NCBI RefSeq assembly: GCF_947250645.1 | Contig: NZ_OX366334.1 | Location: forward strand, 620,001 to 684,000 | Direction of reading: 5' to 3' | DNA from: Wolbachia endosymbiont (group B) of Eucosma cana | Lineage (GTDB): Bacteria; Pseudomonadota; Alphaproteobacteria; Rickettsiales; Anaplasmataceae | DNA: 64,000 bases | Shown here: one piece after another, positions 49,024 to 57,038 of the stretch | Position numbering within the stretch: the stretch's first letter is position 1 | How the letters are laid out: each line of letters begins with the position of its first letter | Notes under the pieces: model-generated | Databases searched by the model: none | What the model was told of the DNA's origin: nothing | Seen by the model: the letters and a program-made list of their open reading frames with translations, nothing else | Translations under genes and position numbers: made by a program

Positions 49024-49073
49024 TAAGTACCTCCCTTTTTATCATTAAAAGGTACAATTATCTTATTACCCAT
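49024..49073 (-). pseudogene. Gene start cut by IS630
   Basis: GGAGG lies seven bases before an ATG at 49073 that reads MGNKIIVPFNDKKGGTY and then enters IS630 copy C. Removing the IS and one TA does not put this in frame with the gene at 46785, so either a small indel exists or the two pieces are unrelated. Confidence 0.45.
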
Positions 49074-49172
49074 ATTAGCCTCCGCTATTAAATATACTTT
49101 TTAAGTGTATAGTTGTTATACACTCTACTACTCATTATAAATTATAGTGAGTAGATTTGCAAATACTTTCTA

Positions 49173-49829
49173 CTATAACAATCCGTTTTCTCGAAAGCTG
49201 AAATAGCCTCCACTTGTGATGATAATATGGTCAAACAATTTTACGCTTACAGTACTACATGCTGCTGCTAAGCTCTTCGTTACTTCTTGATCTTCTTCTG
49301 ATGGTTCTAAGCGTCCCCCAGGATGGTTGTGTGACATTATTACTAATGTTGCATTCTTTATTAATGCTTTTCTTATAATTTCCTTTATGTACACTGGTGC
49401 TTTTTCCATTTCACCAATATAGGATTCTTCTCCGATTAGTTGGCGCCTTTTATTCAAGTACAGTATTTTTACACATTCCCTCTCTGCATGACCTATACTT
49501 ACGTTCAAGTATTCTACTAGCCCTTGTAAGTCCATGATTGGTTCTCCCTTGAGCTTTTCTCTCAGTACCCTTTCTAGTGTTTCCTTAACGCACATAATCA
49601 TTGCTACTGCAGAATCAGTTACTCCTTCTATGACTTTCAGGTCATCCATTTCTCGACCTAAAATCCTTCCTACTCCTGCATAAGTATTCACCAGATTTTT
49701 AGCAATTTCTTGAGCTTGTGGCCTTTCATGTACTGCACTTAAAAATGTTTCCATTATTTCACGATCAAGTAGTGCTTTGCCTTTGCTTTCTAATATTCTG
49801 AATTCGATTTCTTCTTTACTTTTATTCAT
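49173..49829 (-). CDS. radC: RadC-family JAMM protein, copy 1
   Basis: The 218 aa comprise an N-terminal helix-hairpin-helix region (about residues 60-95, VIEGVTDSAVAMIM) and a C-terminal JAMM-type metal-binding domain with the motif SHNHPGGRLEPSEEDQ (about 168-183). The His and Asp ligands are intact. RadC-like genes are recurrent in prophages and mobile islands, including WO. Its biochemical role is not established despite the name. It lies between an IS-cut gene and a tandem-HTH regulator. Confidence 0.88.
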   Translation of the reverse strand: MNKSKEEIEFRILESKGKALLDREIMETFLSAVHERPQAQEIAKNLVNTYAGVGRILGREMDDLKVIEGVTDSAVAMIMCVKETLERVLREKLKGEPIMDLQGLVEYLNVSIGHAERECVKILYLNKRRQLIGEESYIGEMEKAPVYIKEIIRKALIKNATLVIMSHNHPGGRLEPSEEDQEVTKSLAAACSTVSVKLFDHIIITSGGYFSFRENGLL

Positions 49830-49999
49830 ATAATTTACCCTTCACTAACAACAAACTTTTTTTAGATATTTACTGCTGTTTTTTATCAGCATTGGCATAA
49901 AGCCATAGCTTTCGAGTGAAGTCAAATCAATTTCTCAATCTTTTTTACTTATTTTTTCATGAATAGGTGAAGATATTAATATATGGTGATTTTTTTATT

Positions 50000-50908
50000 T
50001 TAAACTTGTTGAATTTCGTCTAAAGAGATGCCTACCGCTTGCAAAATAATATCAATAGAAATTCCTCCTTTTACTAAATCCTTTGCAACTTTGATTCTTT
50101 CCGCTTTCCTCACTTTTTCTTCACAAATCCGTATGCCTTCAAACAAAGATTTTATTAGTGCATTACGTAGTTCTTGGCTCTCAATTTCTTTGTATTCTTT
50201 AATCAAATCAGGTAGCTCATTTTCCACTCTACTACCTTCATCTTCCTCTATTAGTAGATCTGTAATACTAATCGATAATGTTTCTGCTATTGCATATAAT
50301 TTTTCCAGTGGAATGGCCACACGTCCTTGCTCATAGTTGCTTATTTCATCACGTGTTGTAACCATTTTCTCAGCCAAATCCTTTTGAGTATACTCTCTCA
50401 CTAGTCTCCATTCTTTTATCTTCTTTCCTATTTGGCAGTAAATAGAACCTCCTTTTTCTTCAACACATTCATCAGCAGAGAGACCAATTGTTTTTGCAAC
50501 AATATCAACAGAAACTCCTGCTTTAACCAGACCTTTTGCAATTTTTATTCTCTCCGTTTTTTTACTATTTTTCTCACTAACTTGAACAAATTTGGTTAGT
50601 AAACAAAACATTCTACGTAACTCCTGACCGTTAATCTTTTTATATTCTCTTACTAGATTTAGTTCTTCGTTTTTAAGGCAAATTTTTTCATTTGATACAG
50701 GAATAAGATCTATGATGCCAACCGATAACACTTCTGCTATAGCATACAATTTCTCAATCGAAATTTTACGTGTTCCTTTTTCATATTGTAGTACTATTTG
50801 ATACGTTACGCCAATTTTTCCCGCTAAATCTTTTTGAGTATAACCTCGCTTTAACCTCCAGCTCCTTACTTTTTGTGCTATCTGATACTTTATCAAGGTA
50901 TTTGCCAT
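50000..50908 (-). CDS. Tandem-HTH XRE regulator, paralogue 4
   Basis: This regulator is highly similar to the 45786 product. It has two HTH domains (GYTQKDLAGKIGVTYQIVLQ and EYTQKDLAEKMVTTRDEISN) and two helical modules (IKIAKGLVKAGVSVDIVAKT; IKVAKDLVKGGISIDIILQA). I prefer the ATG at 50908 (MANTLIKYQ, 302 aa) over the TTG at 50935. No partner regulator follows at once; radC is 170 bases downstream in the same direction. Confidence 0.85.
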   Translation of the reverse strand: MANTLIKYQIAQKVRSWRLKRGYTQKDLAGKIGVTYQIVLQYEKGTRKISIEKLYAIAEVLSVGIIDLIPVSNEKICLKNEELNLVREYKKINGQELRRMFCLLTKFVQVSEKNSKKTERIKIAKGLVKAGVSVDIVAKTIGLSADECVEEKGGSIYCQIGKKIKEWRLVREYTQKDLAEKMVTTRDEISNYEQGRVAIPLEKLYAIAETLSISITDLLIEEDEGSRVENELPDLIKEYKEIESQELRNALIKSLFEGIRICEEKVRKAERIKVAKDLVKGGISIDIILQAVGISLDEIQQV

Positions 50909-51028
50909 AAATATTATACAGGTTAATACTACCAAATAAAGATATACAAAAACTTCTACGTTTCAATTTTAGTTGAATATTTCTTCACAATTGTGTATAA
51001 TTATTAATGCTTTTTAGGTTAATTTATC

Positions 51029-51922
51029 ATGGCTTTTTCTAAATTTCTCGATCCAAAAAATGATGTTGCGTTTCGTCGTATCTTTGGTACAGAAAAGAAT
51101 AAAGATATCCTCATTCACTTTCTAAATGATATTTTGAGCTTTACTGGCAAAAATGCAATACAGGATATAGAGTTTTTAAGTACTATTCAAGATCCTGATA
51201 TTGCATCTAAAAAGCAAAGTATTGTTGATGTGCTATGTAGAGATTCAACAGGAGTGCAATGGATAATTGAGATGCAGGTCGCTAAAACCAAAGGCTTTGA
51301 GAAACGAGCTCAGTACTATGCCGCTAAAGCCTATTCAAGACAAGCTAACAAGGGCGATCAATACCATGACCTTAAGGAAATTATCTTTATTGCTATAGCA
51401 GATTGTATACTATTTCCGGATAAGTCTGAGTATAAATCAAAACACACCATTCGGGATGAAGATACTAATGAACATGATCTAAAAGATTTTTACTTTGTAT
51501 TTATTGAACTGCCTAAATTTTCCAAAACTAAAGAAGATCAGCTTTCAAATATAGTTGAGAAGTGGGTGTATTTTTTTAAGTACGCTGATGAAACAAGTGA
51601 AGAAGAATTGGAAAGGATAACAGGAAGTGACGTAATAATCAAAAAAGCGTATGAAGAGCTAAACAGGTTTAACTGGTCAGAAAAAGAGTTTATAGCTTAT
51701 GAACAGGAGACTAAGCGTATTCGTGATGAACAGGCTGTCCTTGCTCAAAAACTCGATGATGCTAAACATGAAGGAATCCAAATCGGCCATCAAAAAGGTA
51801 AAATTGAAGGTAAAATTGAAGTTGCAAAAAACTTACTGAAAGCTAGCGTATCTGTTAACTTAATAGCTGAGTCTACCGGCCTTTCGATAGATGAAATTGA
51901 ACAACTCAAGAAAAAAGCCTAA
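51029..51922 (+). CDS. Rpn/PD-(D/E)XK transposase-like nuclease
   Basis: The 297-aa protein belongs to the Rpn family of recombination-promoting nucleases. It has the N-terminal LDPKNDVAFRRIFG and KDILIHFLNDILSFTG signatures and the catalytic core VDVLCRDSTG...WIIEMQV (Asp and E-x-Q at about residues 67-85). The C-terminus is a charged coiled coil followed by a helical module (IEVAKNLLKASVSVNLIAES, then GLSIDEIEQL) that also ends the tandem-HTH regulators. The gene is intact; its stop lies two bases before IS3 copy 4. Confidence 0.9.
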   Translation: MAFSKFLDPKNDVAFRRIFGTEKNKDILIHFLNDILSFTGKNAIQDIEFLSTIQDPDIASKKQSIVDVLCRDSTGVQWIIEMQVAKTKGFEKRAQYYAAKAYSRQANKGDQYHDLKEIIFIAIADCILFPDKSEYKSKHTIRDEDTNEHDLKDFYFVFIELPKFSKTKEDQLSNIVEKWVYFFKYADETSEEELERITGSDVIIKKAYEELNRFNWSEKEFIAYEQETKRIRDEQAVLAQKLDDAKHEGIQIGHQKGKIEGKIEVAKNLLKASVSVNLIAESTGLSIDEIEQLKKKA

Positions 51923-51923
51923 G

Positions 51924-53219
51924 TATAATGCACCCCATAAACTAGACCAAAAAAAAATGGTTGATCCGAGTAGGAAGGTAAAGGGGTAAAAGTATGGCAA
52001 CAAAAAAATATGAACCAGAGTTAAAAGCAAAGATAGCTTTGGAAGCAATAAAAAATCAAAAAAGCACAGCTGAGATATGTAGTGAATATAAAATACCATC
52101 AACAAATCTATATGATTGGCGTGATAGAGTATTGGCAAGGTTAAAAGACCTATTTGTTGAAGAAAGTGAAAGTGCGAGAAAACAAAGAATCTTAGCGCAA
52201 GAAATAGAAAGTTTACATAAAGTAATAGGAGAATTGACAGTGGAAAATAGCTATTTGAAAAAAAAATTACTGAAATAAGCAAAAAAGATAGAGTAAGGTT
52301 TATAGAAAAAGATTCTGATCTGTCAATTAGGAAACAGGCTGATTTATTGGGGATTTGCAGATCTAGCCTATATTATAGGCCTATAATTAATAACGAAAGT
52401 GAAGTAGCAAATTTGATTCAAGAAGTATATTTGGCTTCTGATTGCCGTTATGGATATCGTAAAATTACTGCTGAAATCATAGCGAGTGGAGTAGTAGTCA
52501 ATCACAAAAAAATCTTAAGAATTATGAAAAAAATGAAGATTAGTGGGCTGTATTGTAGAAAAAGATGTAATACAAGTATTAAAGAAAAAAAGCATAAAAT
52601 ATATCCTTATTTACTCAAAGATTTGATTATTTGTAGAGTTAATCAGGTATGGGCTACTGATATAACATATATTATGGTAGAAGGTAAGTTTATCTATTTT
52701 GTGGCAATAATGGACTTGTATAGTCGCTATATTATTGCTCATTCATTATCACCATATCTCGATGCTGGATTTTGCCTTTATACTCTCAAAGAAGCTCTAA
52801 AACAAGGTAAACCTGAGATTTTTAATAGTGATCAGGGGGTGCAGTTTACTAGCTACAACTTTATTATGGAATTAGAGCGTGCTAATATTAAAATCAGTAT
52901 GGACCATAAAGGACGTTGCTTCGACAATATATTTGTTGAGCGCTTATGGAGAACTTTAAAGCAAGAAGCTATATATTATTATAGACCAAATAGTATCAGA
53001 GATTTAAATCTTATAATAAATGATTTTGTTGCTTGGTATAACTATAGAAGGCGACATCAGACTCTACATTATAAAGTTCCTGCTGATCTTTATTATCATA
53101 AACAGTAAATGAATATATTGATAAATACTTTAAATGTGTGTCGACGTATTTATCAACATATTCATTTTAAAAATCGGATCACTTTGAAAAAAATGGTCTA
53201 GACAAATGGGTGCATTATA
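51924..53219 (+). mobile_element. IS3-family insertion sequence, copy 4
   Basis: A 1296-bp copy in plus orientation. AAG lies directly before the left end; AAG also follows if the right end is taken as GCATTAT, so a 3-bp duplication is possible here. Confidence 0.92.
51994..53108 (+). CDS. IS3 transposase OrfA/OrfB (copy 4)
   Basis: OrfA (51994-52278) and OrfB (to 53108) are joined in the -1 phase at a nine-A run. It matches copies 2 and 3 by eye. The DDE triad motifs are intact. Confidence 0.92.
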
Positions 53220-53348
53220 AGATCTTGGACAAAGGAAATGATAAGTTAGGTTTAGAAGAACAGCAAGTGAGCTTAGAGCCTCAAAGTTATTTGAATAACA
53301 CTTTTATTCAGGGCCATTTGACTCGGGATAAGGTTAAATCAATTTCTT
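53220..53348 (+). pseudogene. 3' fragment of an unidentified gene cut by IS3
   Basis: The frame leaving the IS reads KILDKGNDKLGLEEQQVSLE and stays open to a TAA near 53348. It has coding character but I cannot assign a family. Its 5' part is not visible on the other side of the IS. Confidence 0.4.
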
Positions 53349-54190
53349 AATCTCATCTACCGAAAGGCCACTGGTTTCAGAGATGACATCAATAGAGACA
53401 CCGGCCTTGAGTGAGTTTTTGGCTACTTCAATTTTACCTTTTTCATGGCCGATTTGGATGCCTTCATGAAGTTTTTCTTCAAGACTAGATAAATAATCAT
53501 CGGTACGTTTCTTAGCTTGATCATAAGCAAGGCGTTCTTCTTTACTCCAATTATATTGGTTCAGCTCATCATAAGCCCTGCCAATAATTAAATCACTTCC
53601 TATTATTTTTTTTAGATCCTCTTCACTTGTTTCACCGGCGTGTTTAAAAAAATAACACCATTTCTCTACTATATTTTCTAATTGATCTTCTCTTTTTTTA
53701 AATTTAGGTAACTCTATAAAAGTAAAACTAAAGTCTTTGAGATCATGTTCAAAAGTTATCTTATCAAAAGTAACATGATCAGACTTATAAGCTAGCTTAT
53801 TAGGAAATAAGATAAAGTCGGCAATGGCAATAAAGATAACCCCTTTAAGATCATGATACTGATCACCTACATCAGCTTGACTTGAATAGGCCTTGGCGGC
53901 ATAGTATTGGGCACGTTTTTCAAAGCCAGTAGTTTTAGCAACTTGCATCTCGATTATAGTTTTGACCCCTGTAGAATCAACACAGAGAACATCAACAATA
54001 CTTTGCTTTTGAGAGAAATGACAGGGTCTTGAATGGGACTGAGAAAGGAGACATCTTTAATCTTATTGTCATCAGTAAGACCTAGTATATCGTTAAGAAA
54101 GTGAATAAGAATATCTTTATTTTTTTCGGTACCAAAGATACGGCGAAAAGCTATATCATTGCGAGCATCAAGGAACTTGGAAAGAGCCAT
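53334..54190 (-). pseudogene. Frameshifted Rpn/PD-(D/E)XK nuclease
   Basis: This is a paralogue of the 51029 gene. The N-terminal half (from the ATG at 54190, MALSKFLDARNDIAFRRIFG) loses frame around 54000-54010, just before the catalytic Asp region. The C-terminal half continues in another frame from IEMQVAKTTG to the helical module (IEVAKNSLKAGVSIDVISET). A base loss near the shift explains it; the homologous spot in the intact gene reads KKQSIVDVLC. Confidence 0.85.
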
Positions 54191-54563
54191 GAGAAAGTTA
54201 AGATAAAAAGCATTAATTATTATACACAATTCTGAAGAAATATTCAACGTTTTTATGTGTAGGTCTATTAAAGTTAGCTAAATTTACAAAATTGGAAAAA
54301 AATAACTTTATAGATGATCCTAGAATACTACTGCGCACCTTAGATGTCCTTTTGTAGATCTTTTTATTAATTCTTCTATAAGGTACACTAAAAGACCAAC
54401 AAATGGATTCATGATTTAGTCAGCCTCCAAAGATACCTATTTAAAGTGTGAACTTCTTAGCTTGTCATAGCATAGGCATTTAATATACTAGTTCTCAACA
54501 AAGGTAACATATGCTAGCAAAATTTCTATCTAAAACTTTTAAAATGGCAGGTTATGAAAAAGA
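54191..54563. other. Gene-free stretch
   Basis: No gene is recognised in these 373 bases. One plus-strand open piece (about 54259-54356, LLKLAKFTKLEKNNFIDDPR) is coding-like but unassigned. Confidence 0.35.
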
Positions 54564-54697
54564 ATGACCGTTAGCTATACTAATTCTTTAGATCACGAAG
54601 TGAGAAAGAAGGCAAGAAGTTTTAGGTTATCAAAGGGATATACTCAAAAAGATTTAGCGAAGAAAATCAGTGTAACGTATCAGGTAATACTACAAGT
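54564..54697 (+). pseudogene. N-terminal fragment of an XRE regulator
   Basis: The frame from the ATG at 54564 reads LDHEVRKKARSFRLSKGYTQ and KDLAKKISVTYQVILQ, the first HTH of the 50000/45786 regulator type. It then passes directly into an unrelated membrane-protein fragment at about 54698. Only the first 45 residues remain. Confidence 0.75.
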
Positions 54698-54915
54698 GGA
54701 TAGGTGCTATCGCTTTAGCGCTTGCTGGCTTTTTTATGGTTAAGTATTCTATTGAAATAGGGCTACTTGGGCCAAATGTACGTATTATTCTAGGTCTGAT
54801 ATTTGGCATTAGTTTACTTTATGCTGCAAATTGGGTGCATACTAGGCCTAAGTTTGCTAACGGTATGCGAATTGTGCAGGCACTATCTGGTGCAGGTATT
54901 GCTGATTTATACATT
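54698..54915 (+). pseudogene. DUF2339 membrane protein fragment
   Basis: The frame reads WIGAIALALAGFFMVKYSIE, GLLGPNVRIILGLIFGISLL and IVQALSGAGIADLY, the repeated membrane-segment signature of DUF2339 predicted membrane proteins. Both ends are abrupt: an HTH fragment on the left, and on the right ankyrin sequence read from the other strand. It is a captured internal fragment of a large membrane gene. Confidence 0.75.
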
Positions 54916-55286
54916 TGCATCTTTGCAGCTCCTGCCTTTACTAGATCTTTTATTATTTCAACTCCTGCTCCTCCTATCTTGCATGCAGATTGCAGTGGCG
55001 TACATCCAGTAACATATTGAGTGGCATTTACTTCTGCTCCTTCCCTTAGTAGCACTTTTACATTTTCTAAACTTTTTGCGAATACTGCACAGTGTAGTGG
55101 TGTATAACCATTTTTATCTCTTGCATTAACCTCTGCCCCTTTTTTTATTAATAACCTCACTGTTTTGTAATCAGAGATTTCTACTGCTTGATGTAATATC
55201 GTCTCTCCTTCTTCATTTTTTTTGTTAATATTTTTAAATCCGTTACTTGATACTTCTTTAAAAAACTTACTCTTGCTAAAACTCAT
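54819..55286 (-). CDS. Ankyrin-repeat protein with antisense-derived C-terminus
   Basis: From the ATG at 55286 (MSFSKSKFFKEV, GAGG upstream) the protein has about three ankyrin repeats (ETILHQAVEISDYKTVRLLI; TPLHCAVFAKSLENVKVLLR; TPLQSACKIGGAGVEIIKDL). After KAGAAKMQMYKSA, near 54915, the remaining 30 or so residues are the reverse strand of the DUF2339 fragment and not native ankyrin sequence. The native 3' end is therefore lost and the stop at 54819 is accidental. About 155 aa in total. Expression is possible. Confidence 0.65.
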   Translation of the reverse strand: MSFSKSKFFKEVSSNGFKNINKKNEEGETILHQAVEISDYKTVRLLIKKGAEVNARDKNGYTPLHCAVFAKSLENVKVLLREGAEVNATQYVTGCTPLQSACKIGGAGVEIIKDLVKAGAAKMQMYKSAIPAPDSACTIRIPLANLGLVCTQFAA

Positions 55287-55445
55287 TTCATACCTCACAA
55301 ACCTAGCGCCAGACAAATTTCTTATATTTACCTGCTGCTATTCAAGTCATGTCTTTTTTAGCATGAGAAAGCAAGTCCTTTTCTTTTTATTTCATACATT
55401 TTAACCTATTATCAATATAATACATGATGATCTAAATATAAGTAC

Positions 55446-55739
55446 TTAACTTATTAGAGATATTATTTGACTATCTTTCCAACTTCTGTGCAAATGTCGA
55501 TGTTCGTGCCATTTCAGTACTCCTGGATAAAACACTAAAATGTGATTTTCTAATTCGTGTATTGAGTCTTTCTGCTCTAAATCATTTTTATAGTAAATGT
55601 TGTGTTCTGCTAAAACATATTTTGTGATCTTTTGATCAGTATAATTTTCTACTTTGTAATCATGGGTAACGCTAAACCTTTCTAAAATTGGTTTGTGTTT
55701 TAAATTCCAACGTTGCCCTGAAAGCTTATCGTTTTCCAA
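55446..55739 (-). CDS. Hypothetical protein
   Basis: This 97-aa ORF is charged and rich in H, K, Y and E (YVLAEHNIYYKNDLEQKDSI; GVLKWHEHRHLHRSW). The frame stays open upstream of the ATG for about 25 codons (SCFSVSSIEERGNKFLLEND), so the true gene may be longer or decayed. No family was recognised. Its place among fragments suggests a remnant. Confidence 0.35.
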   Translation of the reverse strand: MENDKLSGQRWNLKHKPILERFSVTHDYKVENYTDQKITKYVLAEHNIYYKNDLEQKDSIHELENHILVFYPGVLKWHEHRHLHRSWKDSQIISLIS

Positions 55740-56035
55740 TAGAAATTTATTTCCTCTTTCCTCTATACTACTAACTGAAAAGCACGAATTTATTTCTCCT
55801 AATCTTCAACTATTGTAAGTTAAAAATATGATATAAAGAAGATAAGAGGGAAGATAGTCCTATCTTTATAAGAAAATAGGGCTATCACGGGCGTGTGCGA
55901 CTGACCAACTATTGGTATTATAACCGTTCGGATCAAGGTACACTAGCCCATCTCTCGATATGTTTGAATAGTTGTGTGGGACATAAATATGCACCCGTTT
56001 ACAATCTTAAATCAATTAAAACTATCGAAGTTATT

Positions 56036-56178
56036 ATGATTACGTCTTATCAAAATTTTATTGGCATTGACATCGGAAAATTTAAAAATGTTGTTGCAGT
56101 TCACAAACAGAAAAGCGCTGTCGAATTTGACAATGATACTTCTGATTGGCAACAAATGTTTCAAAAATTTTCAGATAC
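56036..56178 (+). pseudogene. IS110-family transposase N-terminal fragment
   Basis: From the ATG at 56036 the frame reads NFIGIDIGKFKNVVAVHKQK, the DEDD-type IS110 transposase N-terminus with its first catalytic Asp. Homology stops near FQKFSDT at about 56178, where an Ada/Ogt-like tail is fused in frame. The 130 or so bases before the start are probably the IS left flank. Confidence 0.8.
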
Positions 56179-56265
56179 AAATGCAATTGCCTACTTGATG
56201 CCTTGCCATCGTGTAATCTGCCGTTGGGGAGTAGAACGCAAAAATTGCTTATGAAGCGCTACCTT
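56179..56265 (+). pseudogene. O6-alkylguanine-DNA methyltransferase C-terminal remnant
   Basis: The frame reads NAIAYLMPCHRVI, the active-site motif PCHRVI with its acceptor Cys, then CRWGVERKNCL, which is the family C-terminus (usually YRWG-ERK-LL). About 15 residues between the two parts are missing. It is fused to the IS110 fragment upstream. It is a relic of an ada/ogt gene. Confidence 0.65.
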
Positions 56266-56391
56266 ATAAGGCATAATATCGATTAATCTTTTCTTTAATT
56301 TATTTTTCCAACCTTTCAATCATTATCTTTAATCAATTATATTTTTCCATTTTATAGATTAAAAAATTTAGCTTATCCTTTTCAAATAACA

Positions 56392-56892
56392 TTAACATGA
56401 CTTACCTTTTTTTGGGTCTAGGAACTTTCTGGAAATTGTCTTCTTGAATTCTATAGTACTTTGTTTAACATTGGCGCATGATTCTGGAATCCAGTTTTTA
56501 TTACACTGCCATTTGATGTACTCATTTGCAATTAAATTGTCTGGATCCAAGTAGTCAAGCACTGGGATGACAGAAGGTATATAAATATCCATTAGTAATA
56601 AATACATGACAAGCACTAAGGTCCAAAGCAACATAGACCCTTCTTTATTTCCCCAAACTCCACAAATCTTATAGATCAAAGGTTTTGTTGTGTGTGAGTG
56701 GTAATATACGTTTTCGAGTGAGAAATCATTTGTAATGTGGCAGTAGATCAAAATAGCCATCGATGTTGATACACAAAAAAATATGACAGAGGAGACGAAT
56801 CGGTAAAAACTAAGCGGTAGAAACAAATACGTTAAAGATAACAAACAGGCTATGAGTAGCGATATATTCCCAAATTCAGGCATAAGATTCAT
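56392..56892 (-). pseudogene. ccmF: ccmF (cytochrome c haem lyase) N-terminal fragment with palindromic element
   Basis: The first 110 residues contain membrane segments and the CcmF signature VYYHSHTTKPLIYKICGVWG then NKEGSMLLW. After LLLMDIYIPS, the frame enters palindromic-element sequence (SVIPVLDYLDPDN; NWIPESCA) and stops at 56392. Normal CcmF is about 600 aa or more with many more membrane helices, so cytochrome c maturation cannot depend on this copy. An intact copy presumably lies elsewhere, or this fragment is one part of a gene broken by rearrangement. Confidence 0.8.
56470..56583. repeat. Wolbachia palindromic element words in the ccmF fragment
   Basis: GTCAAGCACTGGGATGAC (near 56555-56573) and GATTCTGGAATCCAG (near 56480-56494) are the same words as in the valS element. 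They flank the point where ccmF homology ends. Confidence 0.6.
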
Positions 56893-57038
56893 ATAATGAT
56901 ATTACTAATAATAAATTGGGAGTTAAAGTTTTAATATAGGAACAAAGCTAATCTTCAATTATATTAATAGTAAGTAAAAATTAAGTATTAAGCTTTTATA
57001 CTTTATATTATATAACATTAATATTGTGAGGTAATATT

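Noticed and set aside
55880..55960. tRNA-like cloverleaf near GGGCGTGTGCGACTG
   Set aside because: No acceptor-stem pairing or T-loop GTTCRANNC in place. It is more likely the left flank of the IS110 fragment.
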